Assembly (NCBI GenBank): GCA_024516155.1
Contig: JAJJXM010000003.1
Span: forward strand, 186,001 to 250,000
Length of the DNA: 64,000 nt
From: Pyronema omphalodes
Lineage: Eukaryota; Ascomycota; Pezizomycetes; Pezizales; Pyronemataceae
Direction: 5' to 3'
Shown here: in pieces, positions 41,327-54,600 of the stretch
How positions within the stretch are numbered: the first letter of the stretch is position 1
Layout: every line of letters starts with the position of its first letter
Notes under the pieces: model-generated
The model's input: only the letters and a program-made list of their open reading frames with translations
Database searches by the model: none
Told to the model about the DNA's origin: nothing
Position numbers and translations under genes: made by a program

Positions 41327-42253
41327 CTATGCATTTCCCATACAATTCCAAATCGCAGTCTCCATCAAAATCTTAGTATAGACTCTATGTAACGTCTCAA
41401 TGATCTCGGGCATAGGTTTCTTATCCGCCTTTCCCAATCCCTGGAAGAAAACACTCTTCAAACCGAATTCCACGACATCACCATTAATTTTAGCACTCAT
41501 TTCAAACAATCCATCACTCTGACGAACTCCAGTTTTGAGAGGAGAATCTCCGGCTCGGACGATAATGTGGTCGGGAGCCTTTTCGAGAACTTCGAAGTGG
41601 TCGGTGATTTGTGTTCCGACTTCGTAGGAGTTGGTGAAAAGATCTTCGCGCTCCCAGATTTGGTGCTGCGTTGTCGCGTTTTGGAAGTTGGTTGCTAGGA
41701 CGTGACGTTGGAGACGGTAGCCTGCGGCGTTTGTTAGCTGTGGTCGCAATATCATGCCTTGTCCGCTTGGTCTGCTTCGTCTTCAATCGGCTTCTCTGAC
41801 TGCTCCGAATTCTCCGGCATCTCCGGCTTTGCCAGCTTTGCCGGCTTCGCCAAGTTCCCCCACATGACAAACCTCAGCCGAGAATATCAAGACATCCTCC
41901 CCAATGCTCTGCCACACCCCAACCCACACCCGCGGACACCATCAAGGGGAAAACCTACCCTCACCACTCCAAACCCCCGCACAAAAAGCTCTAGTAAGCT
42001 CCATATTATCCCCTCTCAACTCCGGTCTAATCTTACTCAACGGCACCTTTCTAACACAAAAGTCATGAACAATAGGGTTTTTCTCCGGGTTTAATTTTTC
42101 GAAATGAGGGCTGTTGACAAGCTTATCAGTTTTCGCATCGACAGGTTGGAATTCATTTTTCCGGGTTATGATCGTGTAGGTTCCGGTTGTTGCGAGTCCA
42201 CCGATGGAAATTACTCGGAGGGTTGAAAAGAAGGCTTTGGTGAAGACGCTCAT
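41327..42253 (-). CDS. Conserved fungal protein of unknown function, single N-terminal membrane segment
   Basis: Join (minus) 42253..41959 and 41721..41327; 229 aa. The start chosen is MSVFTKAFFSTLRVIS. An in-frame ATG at 42442 would add 63 low-complexity, Arg/Pro-rich residues that do not look conserved. One hydrophobic stretch (VISIGGLATTGTYTII) lies near the N-terminus. The body has conserved-looking blocks: PIVHDFCVRKVPLSKIRPEL, FCAGVWSGEGYRLQRH across the intron, YEVGTQITDHFEVLEKAP, IIVRAGDSPLKTGVRQSDGL and EFGLKSVFFQGLGKADKKP. I recall this pattern in uncharacterised Pezizomycotina proteins; the reaction is unknown. The 237-nt intron is unusually long here and contains a short imperfect repeat of gccggcaaag-like words. 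Confidence 0.78.
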
Positions 42254-45200
42254 GGTTGGAATGAATGAGGGACGGAAAGAAGGAGGTGAAGACGGGGGCG
42301 TTGAATGTTGTCGGACTCGGAGTCGGCAGCGGCGGCGGCGTGGTGGAACATCTCGAAATGGCGCGTCGGATGCGGGGATCTGCGTCGTGGTGGAGTTCCG
42401 GGACTTCCGGTGTGTCCGGGGTGTTCGGAATGCGCCGATCATGCATCGTGAGATGCCGGATGGATCAATTACGCGTGCGAAATGCGCAGTGGATGCACCG
42501 TAAGAGGAAATTCAGGCACAGATACGGTTTTCAGAACCCCCGAGTAATGAATCCAGCCAATCTGTAAAAATTCCCGCGCCTTTCAATATCACTGACACTA
42601 TAAATAAATCTGTATATCTATCCAGTTCATACTTATAAGAACCCTCTCTGATATTACCGGCATGTTACACTGACAGAATTTCCTTCGAAAAACCATACAC
42701 ATCCGTATCAGAACCGTAGCAACCTTACCATCCTTACTAACAGTGTAACCTCTTATCCAGACTCCAGAACACAACCGACTTCCAGTATCACCACGCCATT
42801 AGCTTATTTTCCCAAACCAAAAAATGAAAAATCCATTTCATTCCAAGCATATTTTTTTCCATGCATACAGGGTCCCGTCAACGGTGATTTAAAATTTCAA
42901 GCTGTAAGACGTTTAACCGGCAATCTTAAAATTCGCTTTAACGTCGACAATGTTCTAGAGAAGAAGGAAAAAAACACTTCAAAAGGCTATTGAAGTTTGC
43001 TATCCCATTATTCAAAATAGCGGGGGGGTTAAGTTCTTAGTAATGACAAATGGGATGATATGTGGTTGCCGTGGGTGCGTCTGGAGTCATCGCTGCCGAT
43101 ATATAGCTGCTATTTGGCTGCTGGCTGAGAGTATGATTCCGGAATTCACGTGGTTGTGGTTGTCACTACATGTGGGAGCAACGGTTCTCATGATGGTCTG
43201 GTTAGAGATTAGTAGTACGTATATCTGAGGAAGGAGAGTTTAACATTTAAGAAATATTGTTACGAAACTTTGGGGACTGAAGTTGCGCGATGATATTGTC
43301 AAATGGGGGGTTGAAGCTATGCAAATGTATCCCGTATGTGTTGCATACCCAGGGAGTTCTCTTTCTGCTATGTATATAGTATTGAAAGATGGGTGGCAGG
43401 AGTGATTGAACTTGACAAGTGGTTTATAGACATGGGTGTAAGGTTTTCACCATTGTTTTGTATCTTACAGTCGTGTTGGAAGTTTTTGATAGTTATTCTG
43501 GATATATATAGAGATATGTGCGTCTCGAACCAATACTCCAAGTTGCTTGTACATCGAAATGTGTACAGAGCAATGTGTTATATTTCCTCGTCGCTGCAGC
43601 AAAAGACCCGACTTAGCAAATACAGACGCAAATGGCAACACACACCCCAAAAGTTCTTTTCTTACCCAGCAGTACACCAATAAAAACCAGGACCAAACCC
43701 CCATCCTCGTTCCAGTTATCTCCTTTTCCGTTAATATCTTCAATGACTTATGTAACCTACAAGCCTACAATCATACAAGCCTCCGAGTCTCCGAACCTCC
43801 GAGCTCCGAGTCTCGACTTCGGTTTTGAAGCTCGGGAAGCTCGACCGGGAATTACAATCATGAACACAGCAACCCGCCCGATAATCTCGGCATCACGGGG
43901 TTTTTAGAATCCAGAATATCTTCTTCTACCCCGGCCATAATACCAGTAGCATGCTTTGCCGATATCCTTTGACTTTCACTATTTCGAAAAAAATTAATGC
44001 ATGTATGTGCTGGTAGGGTGTATGTATAAACTTATTCTTATTCAGCAATGCCTGTTGTGGGAAACTATTGGGGGTCAGGTTCATATGGTGCATCATGCGG
44101 GAAACGCCGTTCGGGATACGGAAATATACGGGTTATGTAATCTCGGATACAGAAAACATGCTCGAATTCCGGAGAAGGTTTTAATAAGCCGATGTTAGCA
44201 GTGGCCAAGCAACCCAGGCCCCAGGGTGCCGAGAGACTTTCCCCTTCGGAAGCAAAAAACAAGTGCATAAAATTGCTTATTAAGAGAATACTACGAAGAG
44301 AACGCCATTGATTGTTGGGCCTAATGTATTTTGATGTGGAGTTGATAGGGATCATGTAAAGAACCGTGACGGAGATGTGGCTATGCACATACCCAGCCGT
44401 ATTCTAGAATTGTAGAGTTCCGTCGCGTGAAATAACACAAAGCGATCCTTCTTCAAGGCTTCCTTAAGTGTTTTCATGATTCTAGAGCCGCACAGACGCA
44501 AGGTTAGGATATTATCACTGCAGCAACACCATTGATTTTCTTCGGTTCACCACAACTGCAAAAGCAATTACCAACCCTTTTCCAAGGCTCGAGATTAAAA
44601 TGAGGCTCGATAGAAGGAGTTAGTGTATACAAACCTATACCTCAAGCCTACACGTTGCTCGTGAGTGCTGTTATGTCGGAATATTCAGTTCCAACAGCTA
44701 TTTCGGCGCTTATGTTGACGCGGATTACCGCAATCAGGCCCAACACCACTATCGTTGCTTATTTCCGTAAAACAAGAAAGCATAACAGAAATTGGCCGAT
44801 AGAGATATCCCAGAAAGGAAGGATATAACAAGCAAAATACATACAGTTCAGTGTATAAGCATGGATAGAAATTTCGTTTAATTGTAACTTTCTAGAAGAT
44901 GTTATCAAGGTTAGAGTTTAATCCCTCTCCATTATTAGTGAAGTGATAAGGGCGGGAGGCGGATAGAGCCTCAGAACTCAAAGAGAAGCTTGTCAGATAG
45001 TGCGGTACGAAAGCCCACGGAGCCGCCAACCACTGTTGCTCGGTAAACAAAGTTTTCGTACCACTCATTTCATGTGCGGTAAAGTGCAGTATGCAAGGAA
45101 CAACTGCACTTCAGATGTCTCAGTTCGAAATTGACTGAGATCTAATCTAATCACGTTGTAATGCCGCCTCCCGTTGGAACTTAGACTTCGCATTTTTCCC

Positions 45201-45349
45201 TGACTCTGCTAACAATTCTGACAGATTGATGCCAGTTAGGGCATACTCACCATAGACAACATCCACATACAGAGGCCTCAACTTTAGTAATTCAGCCCGC
45301 CGTTCGCCCGCCGAAGCTCGATATCCATGAATCTTTCGGCACTAGAACC
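42254..45349. other. Intergenic, about 3.1 kb, no gene seen
   Basis: No ORF has recognisable protein character. No tRNA or repeat was seen apart from AT-rich sequence. Confidence 0.5.
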
Positions 45350-45541
45350 GGCTCGATATTCGCTATGTGAGTACCGCTCCCGAAAGGATCTTCATCTTAG
45401 ACATGGGACCGTCGGCTCGGTATTCGCTATGGGAAAATCCCTCTTGAAAGAATCTTCATCCTGGGCATAGGGATGTCGGTTCGGTATTCACGATCGGAGT
45501 ACTACGCTTGAAAGATCCTGCACTCTAGGCGTAGTGCTGTC
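45350..45541. repeat. Three diverged tandem copies of a 64-bp unit upstream of the TOS1-type gene
   Basis: Units 45350-45413, 45414-45477 and 45478-45541, each exactly 64 bp. Each begins gg(c/t)tcg(a/g)tattc and shares gaaag(g/a)atc near position 35-43 and a final gtc. A degenerate further copy may precede them (from about 45315). The array lies about 400 bp upstream of the gene start. Confidence 0.85.
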
Positions 45542-45674
45542 GAAACGTGACTTTGATGCCGTGGTTGTGGATGTTGACTTGAATTTTGCGGTGAGTGGAA
45601 TTGTTTAAAAAGCCATGAGAACCGCCCTGACTGACTTCCAGAATCATACCAATTCGATGATAGCCCTTTGACAC

Positions 45675-45682
45675 TTATAAAA
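45675..45682 (+). promoter_or_regulatory. TATA-like element before the TOS1-type gene
   Basis: The sequence tataaaaa lies about 265 bp upstream of the ATG at 45940, in a position consistent with a core promoter with a long leader. Confidence 0.4.
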
Positions 45683-45939
45683 ACAAAGCACAAGGTGTGT
45701 TACTTTCCCTTTATATCGTCTGCAAACTTCCGAGCCATGCAACCAACATCTTCCCCTCAAAACCCTCGCATCCTCCACCTTCTTCCACCTAAACTCCGAA
45801 TTCCTTGGGAAACGAAAAACGTTTTACCAAATTACACTCCTTTACGAGGTCTCCAGCAGCTGACAGTGTCCCTCCTTTGAATTTCTTCAGTGCTGCTGTA
45901 TTACCAACAAACAATTTTCAACAACCAACAACATTCACG

Positions 45940-47271
45940 ATGATTAGCATTATCAAGCTTTTTTCGGCTGGCCTTATCGCTACCGCCTATCTAGCCGATA
46001 CCGCGAACGCCCAGTGCAAGACCATCAATAATGTTCCTTACTGTAAGGAGGTGGACAATATTATGTACACCAACATTGGTGCCTCCGGAAAGTACGACGA
46101 CGTTGTCTTCATGGACGGAAAGACTTGTCAGTGTGACAAGAAGCCAAAGACCTTCTCTGGCTCTATGTCCCCTCTTGATGAGGAGGTAAGAATATTTCGC
46201 AGCTATGCATCTCCGTTTACTCTGTGCACTAACAACTCTCTTAGCTGTCACTTCATTTCAGAGGTCCCCTTAAGTTGAAGCAGCTCGCTGTTTACATGCC
46301 TGGAGGGCGTGCTAAGCGTGATGAGTACGATGATGAGGAGGATGAGCGTGATGAGTACGAAGATGCTAGGCAGCATATGGCTCACTCCCACGGTGCTGGT
46401 CACCATGGACACGGAGGTGAGAGGCATATGCACCAGAACAAGGCTCGTGCCGGTGGAATGTCCCGAGTTGGATATTACAATGCCGGATCCAAGACATCTC
46501 AGGGTCTCACTTTCTTGAACCACAAGGGAGGAAAGGGATCTGGCGTTTTTGACCAGTAAGTCACAGATCAGCTCTCGAGATTGAAGCTTTACTAACATCA
46601 CCAGCTGCTGGGGAAACTCTTTGTCCTACATGAGCTCCGATTGTAGCGATGGATCTTCAAGCCCTCAGGTTCTCAACGATATGACCATCCAGTCTAGAAC
46701 TGAGTTCGTTGTCATGTCCGACAGGAAGTGCTCGGGAAGCGATTGTGGATACTACTTGGACGGAATCCCCGCTTATCGTATGTTTCTTCGAACCAGTACA
46801 AATTTATGAGGTACTAACATTTGACTAGACGGTTTCGGTGGAAAGAGCAAGGCTTTCTTGTTCGAGTTCCAGATGCCCCATGATCCCGTCACTGGATTCA
46901 ACGGTAACATGCCTTCGATCTGGGCTTTGAACGCCAAGATTCCCAGAACTGCTCAGTACGGAGCCTGTTCTTGCTGGACATCTGGATGTGGAGAGATCGA
47001 TCTCTTTGAGGTCTTGGACGGAGCCACCGATTATGTCAAGAGTCATTACCACTCATCCCAGGGAGCCGCCGCCAACGGAGGAAAGGGAGGAGGAGGATCC
47101 CCTGACTACTTCAAGCGTCCTTTCGACAAGCTCGTCAAGGCTGCAGCTATCTTTGATGCCAGTGGTAGTGTCACTATTAAGCTTCTACCCGATAGCACCT
47201 CCTTCGGATCGTCGATCGATGTTGGCTCTCTTATGTCTGGAGAGCCTGCTGTATATAAGGTTCCCAGCTAA
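45940..47271 (+). CDS. TOS1-family secreted cell-wall protein (GH16-like)
   Basis: Join 45940..46185, 46245..46555, 46605..46777, 46829..47271; 390 aa. Signal peptide MISIIKLFSAGLIATAYLAD with a probable cleavage after NA (before QCK). The N-terminal domain has the TOS1-type block YDDVVFMDGKTCQCDKKPK and SLHFRGPLKLKQLAVYMP. The middle insert carries a KR dipeptide (GGRAKRDEYDDEEDERDEYE), an acidic run and a His-rich run (HMAHSHGAGHHGHGG). The C-terminal domain has ESFQMPHD-like FEFQMPHDP, GNMPSIWALNAKIPRTAQYG and CSCWTSGCGEIDLFEVL; GEIDLFE resembles the GH16 catalytic motif. Family role: beta-1,3-glucan-associated wall remodelling. No GPI signal is visible. A 64-bp tandem repeat precedes the promoter. 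Confidence 0.88.
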
Positions 47272-49962
47272 AAAGCAATCAGCGTTTTGGCTGTTTTTGC
47301 TCCAAGGATACCAGGAATTTCATTTCGGATATTGACAGGGCGTTTTGTTTGAAACTAGATTTTGTCTTCCGAATTCTCTCTGTACATATAAATTGCATAT
47401 TGGTTTTGTTTTTATCATTTTGTAACCTTTAGTTCCAATTTGTTTTCCAGATGGAGTTAGGTTGTAAAATTTCACGAAAGAGTACATGGAATATCTCCTA
47501 CACTCGTCTTTCTGTTCGTTTTAAGCCATGTTTCGGGATATCATGAGGGACTGGTGAAAATGAGTCGGAGTGGGTTTGTCGGGTGATATCTGAGGAGATT
47601 GAGCAGCCTCTCACGGCTTATATCTATGCTTTTACTTCCTCTCATTTTTCTCATAATTTAAATCTTCTGTTGCAAAACAGACTTGCTCATTTATTTCCGC
47701 CTTGTTTATCTATGACTTTCGTACAATCAGCGTTTCATTTTCATTCTCATCTTCTAGCCCTCCCGTCTTTTAGCGTAGACAATCAACACTACCCCAATAC
47801 AAAAAACATGAGATAAAACATACTTCAACACAGCAGCCAGCTAAACCTCACTCCACCAAACCCCATATCTTCATCGGTAAAACCAACAACACATAAACCA
47901 CAACGGAGAAGTATATGTAATATCAAATACCAAATCGAATTTGGATTGTATGATCCAAAGCTATTTAAAAATAAAGAGCAGGTTTTCCGAGCCCACTTCA
48001 ATCTGACCTATACGCTTACTTCTCTTCTCCACGGTCCTACCGAAATATTCATACCATGACATTCTGTTGTATACAGAAATATACCGTTCCTTGACCCTTA
48101 AGTCACAATCACTTACGAAGTCTTCCCAACAATCCTCCGGAACTTATAAAATCATGCAATCGTATATTCTCACTCTCTCATTATCGTGACATCAAATTTC
48201 TCTAATCACAGGTTCTCACTCATAACGTTACTAACAAATTGTTTTTTTGAAATTTCTCGCTTTTTTTTTGTTTTTACGTTTCTGAAGTTTGATATGAACA
48301 GGTTGTTTTGGTGTTTTCTTTTGTTTCTTGCTTTTTGCATGGAGGGAATGTGGGGTTTCTTGTTTCGTGATGTTAGCGGGCTGGGCTGATTTTAAAAATT
48401 CTACATGTCATGGGGTTATTGCTATTGCTGTCTTTTCTTTCGTACACGGAGAGTCACGAGTAAAAGAAATTAGAGGGCTTCAATCGGTGATCCAGGCTAC
48501 AAAAATGGAATTGGGTCATTTAGTTTGTCCTGTAAAGGCCTCTAAAGCTTTCAGGCCTCGGTTAGCGTATGATTCATGGTTCAATAAATAAATCTAACAG
48601 GATTCTTTACAAAGATTCACCAAGCCAGGAAACGCAAAACCCAGAGTCTCAAATAAGAAAAATCAAAAACTATTGTGTTACAAATAGCAAGTACATTACA
48701 CAATTAATAAGTACATTCTCAATCTAAAGTCCAGTGTGAAAACAACCAGTGCTATGTCTCCACATAGCCTCTCGGAAGCGAGTACTCTGTTATGAAAAGC
48801 AGCAAATAAACCCCAAAGATTGCTGGAAGTCAGATTTATTTTGTCCTGTATGGGCTTTTTAGGCTTCGGTCGGCTTATGTTTCGATAATAATAATCATAA
48901 TGATGATGGTTTTGAAAGAGAAGCGGGAAACATGTACTCGAATATCTCAACTCACTTAATGGGAGAGGGAAACACAGTATGTAAAGCACCATGCAACATC
49001 ATATATTCTGTAAACAGTGCGAGGGCGAGAAATATGGTTGTATACAGATTCATTATATTGAAACAATGATAAAATCTACGCTCCTCAATGAGAGACTTCA
49101 ACAGTCTGTTCCCAGCCCAACCAATAGCAATGAATATACTCAATCTGAACTTCTGACGAGGAAAATTGTTTGCCAAGTAACTCTGACGCAAATCTCCATG
49201 GCTTCCTCTACAGCCCAATTACAGCTACACAACAACTGATTTTTAAGTTGAGTCAAGACTTTTTTTCTTCACTATCTAAAAAGATCAGGAGGATCTTGTA
49301 TTACAATAATATTGGATGCAGTCATATCATGGTGTCCCGTAGATAAAAGATTGAAGAGATAAACTTAATTTTCAGGCAGAGTGTCTTTCCGATTTCCAAC
49401 CTCGGGTGCCAAATGAATTGTCTGAGAAACTACTATTTGAACCAGACATATCTTTTGCGCTAGGCTATGTGTGTTGAGTAATCATGTAATGCAAACAGCG
49501 AGAGCACCTTGTAGTACCTTGTGTGAGAGAATGTATTGGAAGGCGGAATTTGTTATACAGTCTACACGTTGTTGAGAATACAACTTACATCCACAAATAG
49601 ATTGTATCACTTGATTGAGAAACAACTCCGTCATTACTCAATAATGTCTCTTGTCATCATCTATCTAAGCGCGCTAAACAATTGTTGTCAGTATCACTGC
49701 ACAAATCCCTACACTACATGAGTAACCTCCGTCCACGCAGCAAAAAAACATGTACTCGGAGTCAAAATCTAAACGAAGCCGCGTAACCGTGTGCACGCAT
49801 GTACGACTCGATAGCCGCGAGACATTCACGGTATCCACAATGCCCGGTGAACAGCCTTGTGCACCAGTAATTCCGCGATGTTCAGTTAGTACTTCTGCAC
49901 ATATTGTCTTAGCCTTTAATTTATCAGTGACTCAGGATAGGCTGACAGCCTTGATTCATCGC

Positions 49963-50012
49963 TACTCGTGCCTAAGGATGGTGGTGCTAGCCACCATCCT
50001 TAGGCACGAGTA
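49963..50012. repeat. Perfect palindrome, copy 1
   Basis: Arms of 22 bp (tactcgtgcctaaggatggt plus gg, and its exact reverse complement) around a 6-nt centre (tgctag). A near-identical element lies at 51097. Both are bounded by TA on each side. Confidence 0.95.
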
Positions 50013-51096
50013 CAAAACTCCGATCGATTCAACCACTTCAGTCACTCGCCTGTGAACTGCGGTATGCTAAGACTAAGGGGGATTACGTACAGGTTGTAGG
50101 TGCCTATACTTTTTCTGGAGTCTGTATCCTCATATTTCGTGATAGTTTATACACCGGTGAGCTGCAATTTCGCTAAAAACTCAAGTAATGAGAAATTTCG
50201 GCTATGTATCAGTGATGATATCGGCATACTGCCGCTTAATAGAGATAGATTTCGGATCGGATATAGGAATTGATCGGCTTGTGGGCGAGATTGCTTTTAA
50301 AAATGGTAAGTACACCAGGCATCATGCATTGTATCGCGGATCGCCGCCCGGTATAAGTGGCTGATGCCGCTTCGAGTCTGCCCCGGATATTCGCCGGCAA
50401 TATCTATCCATGTATCAAGACCCCGCACTCGTGACTTACACTACAATATTTATTGGTTCGGAATCGGCGAGAATGTGCTCAAAACACAGATGATTGTTTG
50501 CGTACATCAATTCCTATGAAAAATATGGATTTACTTCGCAGGCCTGGATGATCCATATGCACTGGACAAGGTACAAAGGCTATGTATAACACGTGACGAA
50601 GACGTTCGTAATTGCGCACTCGACGCCTGGAATCTGGATCGTTGTCCGGTGAGTGAAGCCTGTCGAAGATCTTAAGGTCGTAGATCTTAAGCGCTGACCC
50701 AAACCTCCGTGATATTGGCTTCTAAGTAACGACTAGAACCAGGCTAGAAGAATATATTAAATTCTCGCCACAATTCGCGCTATGATATGGATATGTATAT
50801 CCTTGGGATAGGTTATTCAGGGAACCTTGATGAACTTCCGGGGCATGAGCCGTACGATTTTTGTATCTGCCGTCCGAATGACAAACCTGAAGCAACTATG
50901 TTACAGCCTACGTTTTGCCAACTCAATGGATCTACACAATAGCGAAAACTTTCCATGATGACTTCATCAAACTTCCGGGGTCCCATTATTAGAGCTGAAG
51001 CATCCTACTGAACACAACGATATGTGTTTCCCCAAGTTTCAGTATCTGTAACCACTGCCTTCCATATCAAGTTCAAGATTTCTCAAAACACAGTAA

Positions 51097-51148
51097 CTAC
51101 TCGTGCCTAAAGATGGTGGCGCTAGCCACCATCTTTAGGCACGAGTAG
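51097..51148. repeat. Perfect palindrome, copy 2
   Basis: Arms of 23 bp around cgctag. Compared with copy 1, one arm base changes G to A and its partner changes C to T, so pairing is kept. The flanks are unrelated to those of copy 1. Confidence 0.95.
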
Positions 51149-51570
51149 GGTATTGATGTACAAACCCTCAGCCCATTCTTCCAAGGCATTCACAAAGTGG
51201 GCTGACGCTTAATTCAACCCTTTGAGTTTTATCCGGATCATCCCGCGCTGCGCTGCCTTAGAATACATCCCCCTGCAAATCACAGCAAAAAACCCCCGCA
51301 TTGATCTTCTCCGGCTGCATAAACGTTCATATATCTTCAAAGACGGTAAATACGATACGGGCATATCCTGGTTTGGGGTTAACACCGATCGCAAGGTAAC
51401 ATTGGGCCGTGAGGGTGTGCCACACTGAAGGCAGAATAGCGAATTGTGTGTAATTTGACATGCATTGGTGGCGATATATATTCAAATGCAGCGGTAATAT
51501 ATTTGTCGAAATTGTAATTAAAGAAGTCCGGTATGTATCAGTACTTTACGCACGTTATTTGAATTATGGT

Positions 51571-51607
51571 TATCAGTACATTTTCTGCACACTTTAATGT
51601 ACTGATA
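51571..51607. repeat. 12-bp-arm inverted repeat
   Basis: tatcagtacatt and its exact reverse complement aatgtactgata are separated by 13 nt. A further direct copy of tatcagtac lies about 40 bp upstream. Confidence 0.75.
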
Positions 51608-54600
51608 CTTCGTTACAATTAGCAGCGCACGGTCAGCCACATGGTTGATAATCTATGAGTATGCGCGGGTGCAAAGAATTGACTTAGGGTGCCTCAATAA
51701 AACTCGGCTATTTAGACGAAGATGCGAGAGATAAGTAAGTTTGCACGTACTAAGCGTTGATAACAAACTCCGGATTAAGGCTGAGAGCATTAAGTTCTTT
51801 GGGTTATCAGAAATAACGGCCTTTTTGTCACACAAAACACGCGGATTTCAATATATCAAGCGATAGAAGAGTGACACGAATGAATTTACACGCCCCTTAA
51901 CTTTGCATCATTGCATATGAGCTATTCCAAGAAATTCTGCATAAGGCACGCCATGACATATCTTGTTACTCAAACTTTGAACTATCCTGTATTTGTAGTT
52001 TCATGCTAAGATAGATAACGGGGGCCTGGTAGAAGCATATTCAATTGTCTGATATATGTTTTTGTCATGCATCGCGGTCGTATGCAATTCCTTGATATCC
52101 CCTACCCTAGCATTCCCATTCTCATCAACAGAAGGCTTGCCATGTGGTTCCTGGTTACTCGTCAGTGCCGATGATTAATCTGTTAAAATTGTGTACTGTA
52201 CATCACCCTACTGAAACCAATACAAAATGATTCAGAAAAAAAGCAGCTACGGAACCCTTTGTTTGCTGGTTGGGATATGTCCCGGTTTTTTCTAAGTTAT
52301 GTACAGTACATGGAATTGGATTGAAGGAATATGCCGGTAGAACCCCTCAGCAAGCCGAAACTTTGGTTTTCATAGCCCTTTGCCGTCTTCAAAAAAAAAA
52401 AAAGGTATGCATTGCCCCTTATGATATAAAACTGATATACTCAACATAATTTCTTTTGCCGCCAACTATACCTCGGCGCCTTAGTTTGAAAATTGGCCTT
52501 CAGCATCTTGCTCGCACGGTATTGTATGTAATCGCTTCGTTCAGTAAATGCACGATTCAAGACTCGATGTATCTGATATCTGAAGATTGTATGACCCTAA
52601 CCCTGCAGTGAAGTGCAGAAGTGGGGAAAGTGGCTGGAGAAATACTTTGCACTTGTACACTTGTACAAATCTCAAACATCGCCGACAACGCCGATGCCGT
52701 CGCTGACTATTCGGCATAATTCCAACTTGTTTTAACAGCTGAGACCGCATTATATGCAGGTTTATTCCGTTGTTGAAAAAGACGAAACTTGTATTTGGGC
52801 ACTTTACAATGCTATGCAAAAATTACGTTCCAGCTCAGTTAATTACCGGTCCTATCTTTGGATTTCCGGGATTAAGCCGCTATCAGGATTTATTGTGCGG
52901 ATAGAAACAAATGTTTGCCCCTGGAGCCTGCTGCGCCCCCCTAACTATCGATACCAAATGGTGCCAAAGACCTGGGAACATTCAACGGATTCAATATGCC
53001 GGAGAAGTTATCGGGAATCCTGTTTGCGTTGTATCAAGTATCATTTCGCGTCGCGGCCGGGGACTGTGTAGGGGTTAGCAGTAACCACTCTGGTTCCGGT
53101 GACACACAGTGAAGAATATATTGTCATCGGCCTGGATCCAAATCATTGGACGCTTGTAACAGCCTGGTGAGCGCAAGTTACAACCAATATTTTGTGAGTA
53201 TGCCTGTGATGTCTCGGACTCCGTATTCCTACTGTTGGTGTCTTTCAAAGAATTCAGCTCCGTTGAGCTACGGAAGCATGTCTCCAAAGGAAGCCGGTGA
53301 CAGGATTTTGTCAGTGAATTTCCCCTGACTACGTAGTTAAGCATTCTTCTATATTATGCGCAGGTTTTACGGAACAAATCGGCATACCGTGTGACGCTGT
53401 ATCATAAGTCGTGTTGCTTTTTACATCATCAGGAGTCAAATTAAGCCCACGGATGATCGTCAAGCGTAACTTAGCTAGGATTGGTTCAATCCAGCCCTGT
53501 CAAACCAGGAACAGTCTTCGCTAGCTCCAACCGAAATAAGCCGTGATTTCCAGGTTAAACCCTTCCACGCGCAGGAATACAGTACGTTGCAGATGATCTT
53601 CAACACTAAATTATCTCTGCATCACCACGTAGGTACATAGAGCATGTGTACTAACAAAACCACTTAGCCAATACATAGGGCTGTTAGTTTGCTGTACCAG
53701 CGTATATCTGTGGGGTCGATGGATCTTCCAATCAGATAGTATGAATAAGCTATCCAACACAACAGCTGAGCGAGTGGGGATCCGTCCCCCGTGAGTAGAT
53801 ACGAGGTCAAAAATCTTTTGATATTGAAGAGATCAGAGCCCAGATAACATCATTTCACATAATGTAAGACACGTCAAAATTGGGGGCTTGCCGATCGTTC
53901 GTTTATGGGCCAAGCATTGACTATGGACGTTGCCATGATACTCATCGATCCCTTGTACATAGACACGATCCGTAAATTCAACTGAAAGATCCCCAATGAT
54001 ATTTGGCTTCATGATTCAGACGGAAGTTATACGCCACTTCTGAAAAGAGAATAGATGCATTATTATTTCCCAATCTTAGCCTGTACTGCGTCGCACTATG
54101 CATGTATCGCGGCTCTGTTGACCAAATATATATGACAGAATAAATGCAAGTCCAACCCCTACCTTCCCTTTGGTAGTGCATACAGCTACTCAGCCGCTGT
54201 ACAACAGCCAAGACTCAGAAATAAGAATTGTACCCGTTCCCCTTTCGGAGAACCAAGCTTCTCTAAATTCAAATACCCCTGAGGCCGTTGGTGTCGCCTA
54301 AACTCAATGCGCATGCCTGGACCGAAGACTTCCGTTTGGCTAAGGCATGCAGGAAGATCTTAGACATAGAAAGAGTACGGATAAGCTTTTTATGGTCGGC
54401 ACACGGTTGGAGTATTTACGAAATACTGGTGAAGTAGAGTCTTAAACTCATACTATGATTTGCCCGATAAAACCTGGGTCAATCGAGTCAAATATGGTGA
54501 TTCAATGAGAATCTGGTGGAAACTCTGCATCGTGATATTTATTTTCTATGGAATTGGCGTCCAGTCTTTTCGGAATTATTAAAGAACAAGGTGTGGTTGT

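Noticed and set aside
42254..42442. 63-residue N-terminal extension of the unknown protein at 41327
   Set aside because: Arg/Pro-rich low complexity; the start at 42253 gives the conserved-looking MSVFTKAFFSTL beginning.
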